Positions 54,750 to 63,654 of a stretch of DNA of 64,000 nucleotides are shown one piece after another; the stretch's first letter is position 1; every line of letters begins with the position of its first letter. The stretch is taken from positions 1,684,501 through 1,748,500 of the forward strand of contig NZ_CP102267.1 of the NCBI RefSeq assembly GCF_025148125.1, given 5' to 3'. This DNA is from Blautia wexlerae DSM 19850 (lineage in GTDB: Bacteria; Bacillota; Clostridia; Lachnospirales; Lachnospiraceae). The translations under genes were made by a program, and so were the position numbers. Under the pieces are notes generated by a model, which had not been told where the DNA came from, searched no databases, and worked only from the letters and a program-made list of their open reading frames with translations.

Positions 54750-56371
54750 CAATGTGGTCAACTTAAGCCCAGAATGCTGAAAATTCAACCATTCTGGGCT
54801 TATATTCTGGATTTTTTATATAAATATCTTGACATATCCTCCTAAATATGTGGTTTATAGATTAAGCAATATTACGTTACCAAATATTTATCTATTCCAA
54901 TACGTAGGAGGTATGCCATATGAATCGAACTAATATTTGTAAAAATATCGTCCAATCCATTAAAGATTATATCACAGATCAAGTTAAACTGGAACCCCAT
55001 CGGGTGGAAAAACATTTTGTACGGCGAAGAAAACTTTCCCTTTTGCAAGTTATTATTTATCTGTTCTTCTCTTCAAAAGCTTCCATGTTCCAGAATCTTT
55101 CACAGATCAGAGAAGAACTGGGCACGCTTTCTTTTCCGGATGTTTCAAAACAGGCACTTTCCAAAGCCAGACAGTTCATTAATCCTTCACTGTTCAAGGA
55201 ACTTTATTATCTTTCTGTTGATCTGTTTTACAGCCAGATCCCTTCAAGAAAGCTGTGGCAGGGTTATCATCTTTTTGCAGTAGATGGTTCCAGGATCGAA
55301 CTTCCGAATTCAAAATCAACTTTTGATTTCTTTGGCGAAATGTCCAGCTATCCTGATCCAAACCGACGTTATACCATGGGACTGGCTTCAATAATTTATG
55401 ATGTTCTGGATGATTATATCCTTCATGCATCTATCCATAAATTTCTTTCCTCTGAACGAGCAGCTGCATTAGAACATCTTAAAGTTCTTGAAGATATGGG
55501 ACTATATAACAACAGTATTATTATTTTTGACAGAGGTTATTATTCAGAAGATATGTTCCGCTACTGTGTAGAGCATGGGCATCTCTGTGTTATGAGACTG
55601 AAAGAGGGAATCAATTTATCTAAAAAATGCAATGGTGATATGATTTCCATTCTTCAGAGAACTTCAAAAGAAGGTACTTCCGATGTACCCATACGTGTCC
55701 TTGAGATTCCGCTTGATGATGGTACAAAAGAATATCTTGCAACAAACCTGTTTGATCCTGCTGTTACAAAAGATATGTTCCGGGAACTTTACTTCTACAG
55801 ATGGCCGGTAGAACTTAAGTACAAAGAACTAAAAAGCCGCTTTGCCATGGAAGAGTTTTCCGGTGCTACTGCAGTGTCTATACAGCAGGAATTTTATATA
55901 AATATGCTTTTATCGAATCTGGCCTCTCTTATAAAAAATGAAGCAGATGAAGAAATACAGATTTCTGCCAAAAGCACAAATAAGTTCCGTTATCAGGCCA
56001 ATCGTGCATTTATCATTGGACGGATCAAAAGTATTGTTCCCAAAATACTCTGCGGACTGTTTGAGCTTTCAATTATTGAACAGTTATATACAGATGCTGT
56101 ACGCTGCAGATCACAGCTCCTGCCCGGCAGGTCGTTTCCAAGGAAGAAATTGAAATCCAAGGGACGTTCACATTTCCGAAATAAAAAAGCTTCTTTTTAA
56201 AATAGAGCCAGCATTCATCAATAGGCTTATTTAAGTGTGGCAATTTTTATGAATCTTCTGGTTTCCAACAAAACAGCAACTGTTTTCTGTCATAAACCGA
56301 TTAATTTTGTAGTTTGCATTAGAGGATATTCGCTAATATGCCCCTAAGTTGACGCTAGGTTGACCACATTG
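54750..56371 (+). mobile_element. IS4-family (IS231-like) insertion sequence
   Basis: A 1,622-bp element with terminal inverted repeats CAATGTGGTCAAC / GTTGACCACATTG. It is flanked by an exact 11-bp direct repeat GGGTCTGACCC (54,739-54,749 and 56,372-56,382). That duplication length fits the IS231 subgroup. It inserted into the small module C membrane gene. Confidence 0.93.
54920..56200 (+). CDS. IS4-family transposase
   Basis: A 426-residue DDE transposase. Catalytic Asp in FAVDGSRIELP, second Asp in IIFDRGYYS, and the family signature Y-2-R-3-E-6-K is seen as YFYRWPVELKYKELK. Full length, so the element may be active. Confidence 0.95.
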   Translation: MNRTNICKNIVQSIKDYITDQVKLEPHRVEKHFVRRRKLSLLQVIIYLFFSSKASMFQNLSQIREELGTLSFPDVSKQALSKARQFINPSLFKELYYLSVDLFYSQIPSRKLWQGYHLFAVDGSRIELPNSKSTFDFFGEMSSYPDPNRRYTMGLASIIYDVLDDYILHASIHKFLSSERAAALEHLKVLEDMGLYNNSIIIFDRGYYSEDMFRYCVEHGHLCVMRLKEGINLSKKCNGDMISILQRTSKEGTSDVPIRVLEIPLDDGTKEYLATNLFDPAVTKDMFRELYFYRWPVELKYKELKSRFAMEEFSGATAVSIQQEFYINMLLSNLASLIKNEADEEIQISAKSTNKFRYQANRAFIIGRIKSIVPKILCGLFELSIIEQLYTDAVRCRSQLLPGRSFPRKKLKSKGRSHFRNKKASF

Positions 56372-56526
56372 GGGTCTGACCCTTTCAGTGGTATGTGTGC
56401 GGAGCAAGGAAAGCCGCAGCATTATCAATATCGCATCCACAGCGATCAGCGTTTTTTGGGCACTGCTGATGGTGGGAATCGTTGCACTTGCCTTGTTCCT
56501 TACTTTCGTTCAATGAGGAAACGGCT

Positions 56527-56994
56527 ATGTGTAAAATTGGAAAAATTATTGGATGCTGTCTGATTGCGGTTTCTTTGCTGGCCTTTACTGCCTGCTCCGG
56601 CCTCGATAGGTTAAGTGAAAATCTCAAGGATGGAGCAGAGCAATTAAGCAACGCTCTTATAACTCCTTATCAGTCCTTTGAGGGTAGCCGAACTTCGGAT
56701 AATGATTTTTTTCGGGCCACCTATGACGCTTCTGTAACTGGATTTAACGGACAGGATATTTTAGTTGCAGACACTGACCTCAAGGAAAATGAGTGCCGTG
56801 AAATTGTAATCCGATACCAGCTTGATTCCCTTGACGGCAACTGTCAGCTCATTTACATTTCCCCGGACTTAGAGGAGCAAGTGCTTTTTGAATCTGCCAG
56901 CGGAAGTGTTGCCGTTCAGCTTCAAGCAGGAGCGAACTACATCGGAATTACCGGTATAGACTTTTCAGGCACAATCCAGATTACCGTGGAGTAA
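56527..56994 (+). CDS. Exported lipoprotein of module C (LanI-like candidate)
   Basis: A 155-residue lipoprotein; lipobox FTAC after CCLIAVSLLA. The mature protein has the same layout and end (NYIGITGIDFSGTIQITVE) as the module A lipoprotein at 30,792. The position, last in a lantibiotic-immunity-type cluster, supports a LanI-like role; this is inferred, not shown. ATG 56,527 follows ATGAGGAAAC. Confidence 0.75.
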   Translation: MCKIGKIIGCCLIAVSLLAFTACSGLDRLSENLKDGAEQLSNALITPYQSFEGSRTSDNDFFRATYDASVTGFNGQDILVADTDLKENECREIVIRYQLDSLDGNCQLIYISPDLEEQVLFESASGSVAVQLQAGANYIGITGIDFSGTIQITVE

Positions 56995-57007
56995 GCGGCA
57001 GAATGAT

Positions 57008-57256
57008 ATGAAACGAATATTGATAGTGGATGATAACACGGAATATCTGCAAATCCTGTCATCCGTGCTATCGGGTGAATTTGAAACGATTACGGCTACG
57101 GGCGTTGAGGACGCATTGGATACACTTCAAACAATCACAGTAGATGCAATTTGCTCCGACTTCAATATGAAAGATGGCACGGGGTTGGATTTACTTGAAA
57201 AAATCCGTCAACAAGGTTTGAATAACTGCGCGTCGCATTCTCGTTACTTTCAGTGA
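57008..57256 (+). pseudogene. Truncated response-regulator receiver, ended by an IS605-type element
   Basis: The receiver starts MKRILIVDDNTEYLQILSSV, with phospho-Asp in AICSDFNMKDGTG. After QQGLNN the frame shifts (about 57,220-57,230): the other frame continues RRILVTFSDELDAQIF. The output domain is replaced by the IS605-type element. It follows the module C lipoprotein by 13 bp, so this module had a second regulator. Confidence 0.75.
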
Positions 57257-57339
57257 TGAGTTAGACGCGCAAATTTTTTTACTAAACAACAGAACAAATG
57301 TTTACATAAACCAATACATATGGTATAATATTTATATGG

Positions 57340-59302
57340 GTGCGAGCTGTGAAATCAGCATAGTTGATTTCCCCTAGCGAGCGGAAGAAATTCTGTACGC
57401 TTTGGTAAGCTGATAATCATACAATAGGAAAAAAAAAATCCTATCAGGTAAGGTCTAGCCAACCGCCTGTACCGAGTCCTTGGAACCGAAATGGTAACAT
57501 TAGGTTTAAGCGTAGGACAGGGAGCAACAGAGCCGAAACGAAAGTGAAGTGATTGAGCTGGGAAATTATTATGAGGTTGGAAATGGTCGATGTGCTCTAT
57601 TACACAGCAGACAATACTGTTATGACCGATATGGCAAGGTTATAGCGGCATCCCCCAGTCTGAGAGCTTGGCGAGGTTGATGATAAGTATGTTATCGGAA
57701 CAGCTGAGATCCTGCCATTTCCTTAAAAAAGGTATGGAAACCAAAACAAAGAAATGCGTTAGGAATCCAAATGAATGGCAGGAAGTCCGACACAGCCATA
57801 TTATCGCAGAAGTCTGTGAAAGCAGATGGAGAAAAGGGCTGTGCACTTTATAGCTTCAAGAACAAAGAACTATGCAGACAAAAGAGAGCTGATGAACATG
57901 GTGAATGAGTTACTTGGAATACAGTATAATATCGCAAAAGCAAACAGAACCGACAGAAAGGTTCAGAATCTTGCAGCCTACATCAATGCGGATACGCTGA
58001 GAGCAATCCATAAGACTATGGACAGAAAGAAAGCGTATGGGATTGATAAGGTGACAAAAGAAGATTACGAAAAGAATCTGGAAGAAAATCTCGCAAATCT
58101 TGTGAAAAGGATGAAAAACGGAAGTTATCGCCCGCATCCAACAAGGCGTGTTTATATTCCGAAGGAAACAAAAGGCAAAATGAGACCGCTTGGAATCTCC
58201 TGTTATGAAGACAAACTGGTGGAAAATGCGATTGCACAGATACTGGAGCAGATTTATGAACCGAAGTTTTATAATGAGAGCTTTGGATTCCGCCCGAACA
58301 GGAACTGCCATCAGGCAGTAAGGGAAATCATAGAGATGGTGCAGTATCGAAAGACAAACTATGTGGTAGAAGCAGACATTAAAGGTTTCTTTGATAATGT
58401 AGACCATGAATGGCTGATGAAGATGTTGGCACATGATATAGCAGACCGGAAATTTCTTGAGATTATAGAGAAATTCCTGAAAGCCGGAGTCATGGAAAAT
58501 GGCAAATATCTCGACAGCGAACGGGGAACCCCACAGGGAAATGGAGCAAGTCCGATACTTGCAAATATATACCTGCATTATGTATTGGATAACTGGTTTG
58601 ATGTAATCGTAAAGAGACAGTGTAAAGGAGAATGTTATCTCATCCGATACTGTGATGATTTTGTCTGTTGTTTTCAGAACCAGTATGAAGCAGAAATATT
58701 TAAGCAGAGGCTGGAAGAACGCTTTGTAAAATACGGATTGGAACTGGCAGGAGAAAAGACGAAGATATTGGAATTCGGGAGGTTTGCCAGGCACAACAGA
58801 AAAGCAAGAGGAGAGAGAAAACCAGATACCTTTGACTTTCTTGGTTTCATATTTTATTGCGGAATGGACGGAAAGAGAGAGTTTTTCCGTTGTAGGGTAA
58901 AGACCAGCAAGAAGAAATTTCGCAGTAAGATAAAAGCAATGAAAGAATGGATAAAGGCACATCGAGCAATGCCATTGGAACTGATATTTAAAACAGTGAA
59001 TGCAAAATTGCGGGGACATTACCAGTATTATGGAGTGACCGACAATACAAGGGAAGTGAAGAATTTCCTAGTACAGACAAAATGGTTATTGTATAAATGG
59101 CTGAATCGGAGAAGCCAGAAAAGAAGTTATACGTCGGATACCTATTTTAATGGACTGCTTCGAACATTCCCATTGTTAGAACCAAGTATTAAGGTAAGTT
59201 TGTTTTATAGATAAAGTATGAAATATAAAGTGAAAAGCCGTATGCGTTAATAGCGCACGTACGGTTTTGCGTAGGGGTATGGGGAGTAATCCCCATATCT
59301 AC
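57340..59302 (+). mobile_element. Group II intron
   Basis: The 5' end is GTGCG, the group II consensus. Domain V-like AGCCGTATGC...GTACGGTT is at about 59,236-59,266, domain VI-like GGGGTATGGGGAGTAATCCCC follows, and the 3' end is near ATCTAC (59,302). It encodes its own reverse transcriptase/maturase. A second, truncated copy is at 43,578. Confidence 0.85.
57826..59214 (+). CDS. ltrA: Group II intron reverse transcriptase/maturase
   Basis: About 462 residues. RT motifs: KAYGIDKVT, RPLGISCYEDKLVENAI, GFRPNRNCHQA, DIKGFFDNVDH, GTPQGNGASPILANIYLHYVLD, and the catalytic RYCDDFVCCF. The thumb and maturase X region follow (KLRGHYQYYGVTDN). No HNH endonuclease is seen. The start is uncertain: ATG 57,892 is an alternative. 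Confidence 0.92.
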   Translation: MEKRAVHFIASRTKNYADKRELMNMVNELLGIQYNIAKANRTDRKVQNLAAYINADTLRAIHKTMDRKKAYGIDKVTKEDYEKNLEENLANLVKRMKNGSYRPHPTRRVYIPKETKGKMRPLGISCYEDKLVENAIAQILEQIYEPKFYNESFGFRPNRNCHQAVREIIEMVQYRKTNYVVEADIKGFFDNVDHEWLMKMLAHDIADRKFLEIIEKFLKAGVMENGKYLDSERGTPQGNGASPILANIYLHYVLDNWFDVIVKRQCKGECYLIRYCDDFVCCFQNQYEAEIFKQRLEERFVKYGLELAGEKTKILEFGRFARHNRKARGERKPDTFDFLGFIFYCGMDGKREFFRCRVKTSKKKFRSKIKAMKEWIKAHRAMPLELIFKTVNAKLRGHYQYYGVTDNTREVKNFLVQTKWLLYKWLNRRSQKRSYTSDTYFNGLLRTFPLLEPSIKVSLFYR

Positions 59303-59378
59303 TAGAGAAAAAGATATATTTAATATAGATAAAAACAAACTTTCATATGGTAGGGGATATGTCTATTCCTTGCAGTAT

Positions 59379-61098
59379 GCTTGAATGAAAAAGTAAATTC
59401 TACATTCTAATATACCTTGATTTTATGCGGGATTTAATTCTATTTTCGGAGATATACAACTTGATTTTTTTAGTATATAATGCTTTTATACGGCATAAAC
59501 AGCATAGTTTTTTGCATGATAAAAGGACATCTGGAAATAGTGTGCAGGACTAAATTCCACATGTCTGTTGGAAAGACTAAATTCTATGCAATGAAACTTG
59601 CCTGTGCCTGTATTGTTATTATTATTTTATTAATCTTGGTATCAATGTGACTTCATCGGTGGTATCTCTGCTAATCCTAATGCTTTATGAAGTCTGTTAT
59701 CCGACAGGAGACGGGATACTTCATATGGACTGTGTCCATTGAGGCTGTCCCGTTTTTCGCTATTGATATGATTTAATAACAGCAGCGTTGTTTTGTCTGT
59801 CATTTTTTCAAAGCTTGTTCCTTTTGGCAGGACATACCTTATATATTCATGATTCTTTTCAAGAGCACCTTTTTGATCAGAACGGTTGGGATCACAATAA
59901 TAAATGCGTGTGCGTACTTCATCATTTTTGCTATATTCCAGACTCTGCCGGTCCTGAAATTCATGCCCGTTGTCTGTAAGTATTACTTCGAAAAGTTTCT
60001 GAAACAGTTCAATTCCAAGTAACTCTGTTAAATGATCAAAAATCCTAGTTACTTCTTTCTGGGTCTGTTCTTCTAAAAGAAACATAAGCATAAGGCTACA
60101 GTTTCGAAAGAACATAGTCAGAAAGCAGGGACTGGTACCTTTTGCTCCTTCAACAGTATCCATTTCGACTACATAAACAGATTTGTTCGCTGCGATATAT
60201 TCCAGGAATTCTTTATAGCCCCGGTCTTTTCGAAAACTTCTGTCTTTAAGGTTGGTAGTGGTTTTTCTTTTTCTCTGCTTGTATACCACTTTACGGCGCA
60301 GATCTATGTTTCTGGCTTGAAAAATGCCACGGTCTATATAAGAGTATATGGTTCTTCTGGAACAGGCGATCTCATCAGCATGAGATGCGTAGATGTGGGC
60401 AATGGACTGTCCTTTTTTGAGAAGCGGTGACAACAGGTTGTCCAGTTTCTGTATACTTTCCGGTGTCTGGTTGATCCCTTCTCTTTGGTAGTCCTAAGGG
60501 CTTCATAGGAGTCCTGAGCGTATTTTGAAGAATAGATCTTTTTGTCCATCATGCAATTCGTTCTCTTGCTGCATCCATTGCACACATAAGGAGGTTTATT
60601 TAATTTTTCACATTCTCTTGGTTTATAAAATTTACAGACATCGCTGCATCTGAATTTTCTGCAGAGGACACATTTGCGCCGACATTCATTATCACCGCAC
60701 ATATGCATGACATTGCATATATTTGTCCGCGGCTTTGAACTATCATAATTGTTTGCACAGGGAATAGGGGCAAATGCATCTGCGCTTCTTTCCCTGATAA
60801 TGGAATGACGTCTGATTTCTTTGGATATGGTACTTGGATCCTTGCTTAATTCTATTGCAATACTTCTAAATGAATCACCGTTATTTAAATGCTGTTCGAT
60901 TATAATACGTGCAGATAAGTCAAGATGTTTTTGGTTGCCTTTTGGTCTTCCTGTATTCATTTTATCCTCCTTCTGCACAGGCAGGGGATCATCTGCAGTA
61001 GTATTTTATAAAAAGAAGAAGGAAAAATCCATGCAGAAGTAATTTCTACAGGTATAGAATTTACTCTTGCAAGGTAGAATTAAAAAATACATTTAACC
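59379..61098 (-). mobile_element. IS30-family insertion sequence inside tnpA
   Basis: About 1,720 bp with imperfect terminal inverted repeats (GCTTGAATGAAAAAGTAAATTC at the left versus GGTTAAATGTATTTTTTAATTC inverted from the right). A 13-bp direct repeat TTCCTTGCAGTAT flanks it (59,366-59,378 and 61,099-61,111). This is longer than the usual IS30 duplication but rare members make long ones. Deleting the element rejoins tnpA in frame. Confidence 0.85.
59642..60978 (-). pseudogene. IS30-family transposase with frameshift
   Basis: The N-terminal part (TGRPKGNQKHLDLSARIIIEQ, HTH SFRSIAIELSKDPSTISKEIR, Cys-rich zinc patch) and C-terminal DDE part (VVEMDTVEGA, ILTDNGHEFQ, DQKGALEKNHEYIRYVLPKG) lie in different frames. 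The shift is at a CCC run (60,476-60,478 on the plus strand); one more C would restore GINQTPESIQKLDNLL. So the gene is inactive or the run is a sequencing error. Confidence 0.9.
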
Positions 61099-61510
61099 TT
61101 CCTTGCAGTATCATCTTGTCTGGTGTACAAAATACAGAACAAAGGTTTTAAAAAACGGAATCGATACAGAATGCAAAGAAATGTTACAGAATCTTGCAGA
61201 AGAATATAAATTTCAGATCCTGGCAATGGAGGTGATGCCGGATCATATCCATCTGCTTGTGGACTGTAAACCTCAGTTTTATATTTCAGATATGATCAAG
61301 ATCATGAAAGGAAATCATGCACGCCAGATGTTTCTTGCGTATCCGGAGTTAAAAAAGGAACTGTGGGGTGGGCATCTGTGGAATCCGTCTTACTGTGCCA
61401 TAACGGTCAGTGACAGGAGCAGAGACTAGGTGCTTGCCTACATCGAAGGACAAAAGGAAAAAGAAAAGAAAAAAGCCTGACAGAAGAAATGATTTGTTGG
61501 AGGAAAAGAG

Positions 61511-62839
61511 ATGCAGACCGTATCCAGCTATGGCGTAGAATTACGAAAACAGAATATCCCAGTCCGCCAGACACTGGAAATCTACCGGTCTGCGGTCTGT
61601 TACCTGACAGAAATATATGAGCAGGTGTGGGAAGAACTGGCAGAGATACCGGATGCCAAAAGGCGGTTTAATGCTGCAGAGCATCTGGTGCATACTACAA
61701 AAAAGAATCCTGCACGCTTTGATTTTGATCTTCGCTTTCCGAAGATGCCGTCCTACCTGAGGCGAGCCGCAATCCAGCATGCATTGGGAAGTGTATCTTC
61801 TTACGAAACACGGATGGATCTGTGGGAAAAGTCAGGAGAAAAAGCAGGGAAACCCAGACTGGCGTATGAGAATCATGCCATGCCTGTTTTTTATCGTGAT
61901 GTCATGTACAGAGAGGAAAAAGAAGGAAAAGACGAAGCATACCTGAAACTGTATGATGGTCATGACTGGAAATGGTTTTGTGTGCGTTTAAATCACACAG
62001 ATATGGAATATCTGCGCAGGAACTGGTCGGGGAAAAAGGCATCAGCCCCGACACTGGAGAAAAGGCACCATAAATATTTCCTGCGTTTTTCTTATACGGA
62101 AGAAGTGACACTTACGAAGACACCGGTAAAAGAACAGATCATCTGTAGTGTGGACCTGGGAATCAATACCGATGCGGTCTGTACCATTATGCGGGCAGAC
62201 GGAACTGTCCTGGGGAGAAAATTTATCGATCATCCCAGTGAAAAAGACCGGATGTACCGCACACTGGGCCGGATCCGAAGATTCCAGAGGGAACACAGCT
62301 CTGCGCAGTCACGGGGAAGGTGGGCATATACGAAACGTCTGAACATAGAGCTGGGAAGAAAAATTGCAGGTGCGATCGTAAAAAATGCAGAAGAGAACCA
62401 TGCAGATGTGATCGTATTCGAGTATCTGGAAATGCAGGGAAAGATATCCGGAAAGAAAAAACAGAAACTGCATCTGTGGAGAAAACGGGATATCCAGAAA
62501 CGCTGTGAGCATCAGGCACACAGAAAAGGAATGCGGGTATCCAGAGTCTGCGCATGGAATACGAGCAGTCTTGCATACGATGGCTCAGGAAGTGTGTCCC
62601 GTGACCCGAAAAATCACAGTCTTTGTGTATTCCAGACAGGAAAAAGATATAGCTGTGACCTGTCGGCATCGTATAATATCGGAGCAAGATATTTTATCAG
62701 AGAACTTTTAAAACCCCTTCCGGTAACGGAAAGGTCTTTGCTGGAGGCAAAAGTCCCTTCGGTAAAGCGTAGAACCTCATGTGTTTATGCAGATCTGAAA
62801 GAACTTCATTTACAAATGGAAATCTTAAAGGCAGCATAA
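61511..62839 (+). CDS. tnpB: TnpB-family RNA-guided nuclease (IS200/IS605 accessory)
   Basis: A 442-residue TnpB. RuvC residues: Asp in SVDLGINTDAV, Glu in VIVFEYLEMQ, Asp in SCDLSASYNIGARYF. The usual CxxC zinc finger is degenerate: only VCAWNT and LCVF remain. The start follows TGGAGGAAAAGAG. TnpB proteins are guided by the RNA of the element's right end to cut DNA. It is intact while its tnpA is dead. Confidence 0.88.
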   Translation: MQTVSSYGVELRKQNIPVRQTLEIYRSAVCYLTEIYEQVWEELAEIPDAKRRFNAAEHLVHTTKKNPARFDFDLRFPKMPSYLRRAAIQHALGSVSSYETRMDLWEKSGEKAGKPRLAYENHAMPVFYRDVMYREEKEGKDEAYLKLYDGHDWKWFCVRLNHTDMEYLRRNWSGKKASAPTLEKRHHKYFLRFSYTEEVTLTKTPVKEQIICSVDLGINTDAVCTIMRADGTVLGRKFIDHPSEKDRMYRTLGRIRRFQREHSSAQSRGRWAYTKRLNIELGRKIAGAIVKNAEENHADVIVFEYLEMQGKISGKKKQKLHLWRKRDIQKRCEHQAHRKGMRVSRVCAWNTSSLAYDGSGSVSRDPKNHSLCVFQTGKRYSCDLSASYNIGARYFIRELLKPLPVTERSLLEAKVPSVKRRTSCVYADLKELHLQMEILKAA

Positions 62840-63002
62840 ATGCAGGCAGATATACAGCGGACTACCTGCAATGTGGGAACCTGCCATATCTGGCATGGAA
62901 AAATGCGCATAACTGCGCTGGCCTAAGTTACAGGCGTATCCGCCGATATTTAGTCTGACGCCTAAAGCGTCTGGAAGCACGCGACTTCAGTCGTGTGAGG
63001 AT
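62840..63002 (+). ncRNA. Candidate omegaRNA/right end of the IS605 element
   Basis: After tnpB come stems GCAGGCAGA...CTACCTGC, CCATATCTGGCATGG, GGCGTATCCGCCGATATT and the final CACGCGACTTCAGTCGTG. This is where TnpB omegaRNA scaffolds lie. The guide would be the DNA after TGAGGAT at about 63,002, beginning AAAGTTTTTAATTCACAG. Boundaries are inferred by analogy with ISDra2-type elements. Confidence 0.5.
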
Positions 63003-63009
63003 AAAGTTT

Positions 63010-63234
63010 TTAATTCACAGTAGAAGTAATGCACAGGGCAAAAATCATCACAGCCGATATTCCGCCGGACACCCAGTTTTTAAGGTCACCGAAACGCATC
63101 ACATGCTCGGCTTTGTGCATATTCGGAAATTTCCCGGTAATACCTGCATAGAGGCAAAATCCCAAATAAGCCAAAGCCAAAAGTGCCCCTACCAGCTTCA
63201 AAATTGTTTTTCCTGAAAGTTTTCGTTTCTCCAT
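63010..63234 (-). CDS. Small membrane protein
   Basis: A 74-residue protein with two hydrophobic segments (KLVGALLALAYLGFCLYAGI and SGGISAVMIFALCIT). The IS605 right end lies directly after its stop. It is in the same direction as, and 27 bp after, the DUF2185-like gene. Function not recognised. Confidence 0.6.
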   Translation of the reverse strand: MEKRKLSGKTILKLVGALLALAYLGFCLYAGITGKFPNMHKAEHVMRFGDLKNWVSGGISAVMIFALCITSTVN

Positions 63235-63261
63235 CTTCGTCGTTTTCCTATAAAATCACTG

Positions 63262-63606
63262 TTATATCCGTTTTCCGGTATTCGTGTCGATAAAATATCT
63301 TCTAGTATTGTCAAAACAGAATTCCAAATCCGTACCTACCGGCATATCATATACAGCCAAAACTGTCGGCTCAATGTTTGCAAGGGTATTAAAGTCTACA
63401 ACTATGGAATTTTCCGGGTTATTTAAGTATTCCTGTGTATCATTATCCCCGATTGCCCGCCAGCCATTATCAGAAGGATTTACACTTTCCTCTCTAAAAA
63501 ACCATTTCAGCTTAGAAGTTCCCTCATAAATTGATTTCGTGATAATCATTCCGCCAGCATTTTCAATAAAAGTAATTTGTTTATTTTTCTTTTTGAAAAA
63601 TCCCAT
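63262..63606 (-). CDS. DUF2185-like protein (possible immunity protein)
   Basis: A 114-residue protein, with GGMIITKSIYEGTSKLKWFFREE, then DNGWRAIGDNDTQEYLNN, matching the DUF2185 (Imm33-like) pattern. Such proteins are often immunity partners of polymorphic toxins, though none is seen in the window. It lies between two other small minus-strand genes. Confidence 0.7.
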   Translation of the reverse strand: MGFFKKKNKQITFIENAGGMIITKSIYEGTSKLKWFFREESVNPSDNGWRAIGDNDTQEYLNNPENSIVVDFNTLANIEPTVLAVYDMPVGTDLEFCFDNTRRYFIDTNTGKRI

Positions 63607-63654
63607 TAGCGTTACCTCCTCCGTGTTTATAAGGCATTGATATAATCCGCTCTA

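Larger units (their letters stand above)
54587..56516 (+). pseudogene. Small three-segment membrane protein of module C, split by an IS
   Basis: The gene starts MEKKKLQSVSIAALIV at 54,587 and is cut at 54,750 by an IS4-family element; it resumes at 56,383 and ends ALALFLTFVQ at 56,516. Deleting the IS and one 11-bp duplicate rejoins LLGLTLSVVCVRS in frame, giving a 98-residue protein with three hydrophobic segments. It lies between the second permease and the lipoprotein. Confidence 0.9.
59325..61480 (+). pseudogene. tnpA: IS605-type TnpA, disrupted and with premature stop
   Basis: The left part, DKNKLSYGRGYVYSLQY (start codon reads ATA at 59,325), and the right part, QYHLVWCTKYRTKVL onward from 61,103, join exactly when the IS30 element and one 13-bp repeat are removed. 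The HUH pair is in HIHLLVDCKP. A TAG at 61,427-61,429 replaces the codon expected before VLAYIEGQKE, so the catalytic tyrosine region would not be made. The gene is thus dead in three ways. Confidence 0.88.
57270..63002 (+). mobile_element. IS200/IS605-family element with nested group II intron and IS30
   Basis: The core element is a tnpA pseudogene, an intact tnpB and a hairpin-rich right end. The promoter-like TATAAT in the leader (about 57,323) sits before a group II intron (57,340-59,302), and an IS30 element (59,379-61,098) is inside tnpA. The right end is about 63,000 by the hairpin CACGCGACTTCAGTCGTG. The left end is approximate. Confidence 0.75.

Noticed and set aside
57910..59019. 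369-codon open frame antisense to the intron maturase
   Set aside because: Cys/Phe-rich translation typical of the complement of a coding gene; no motifs.
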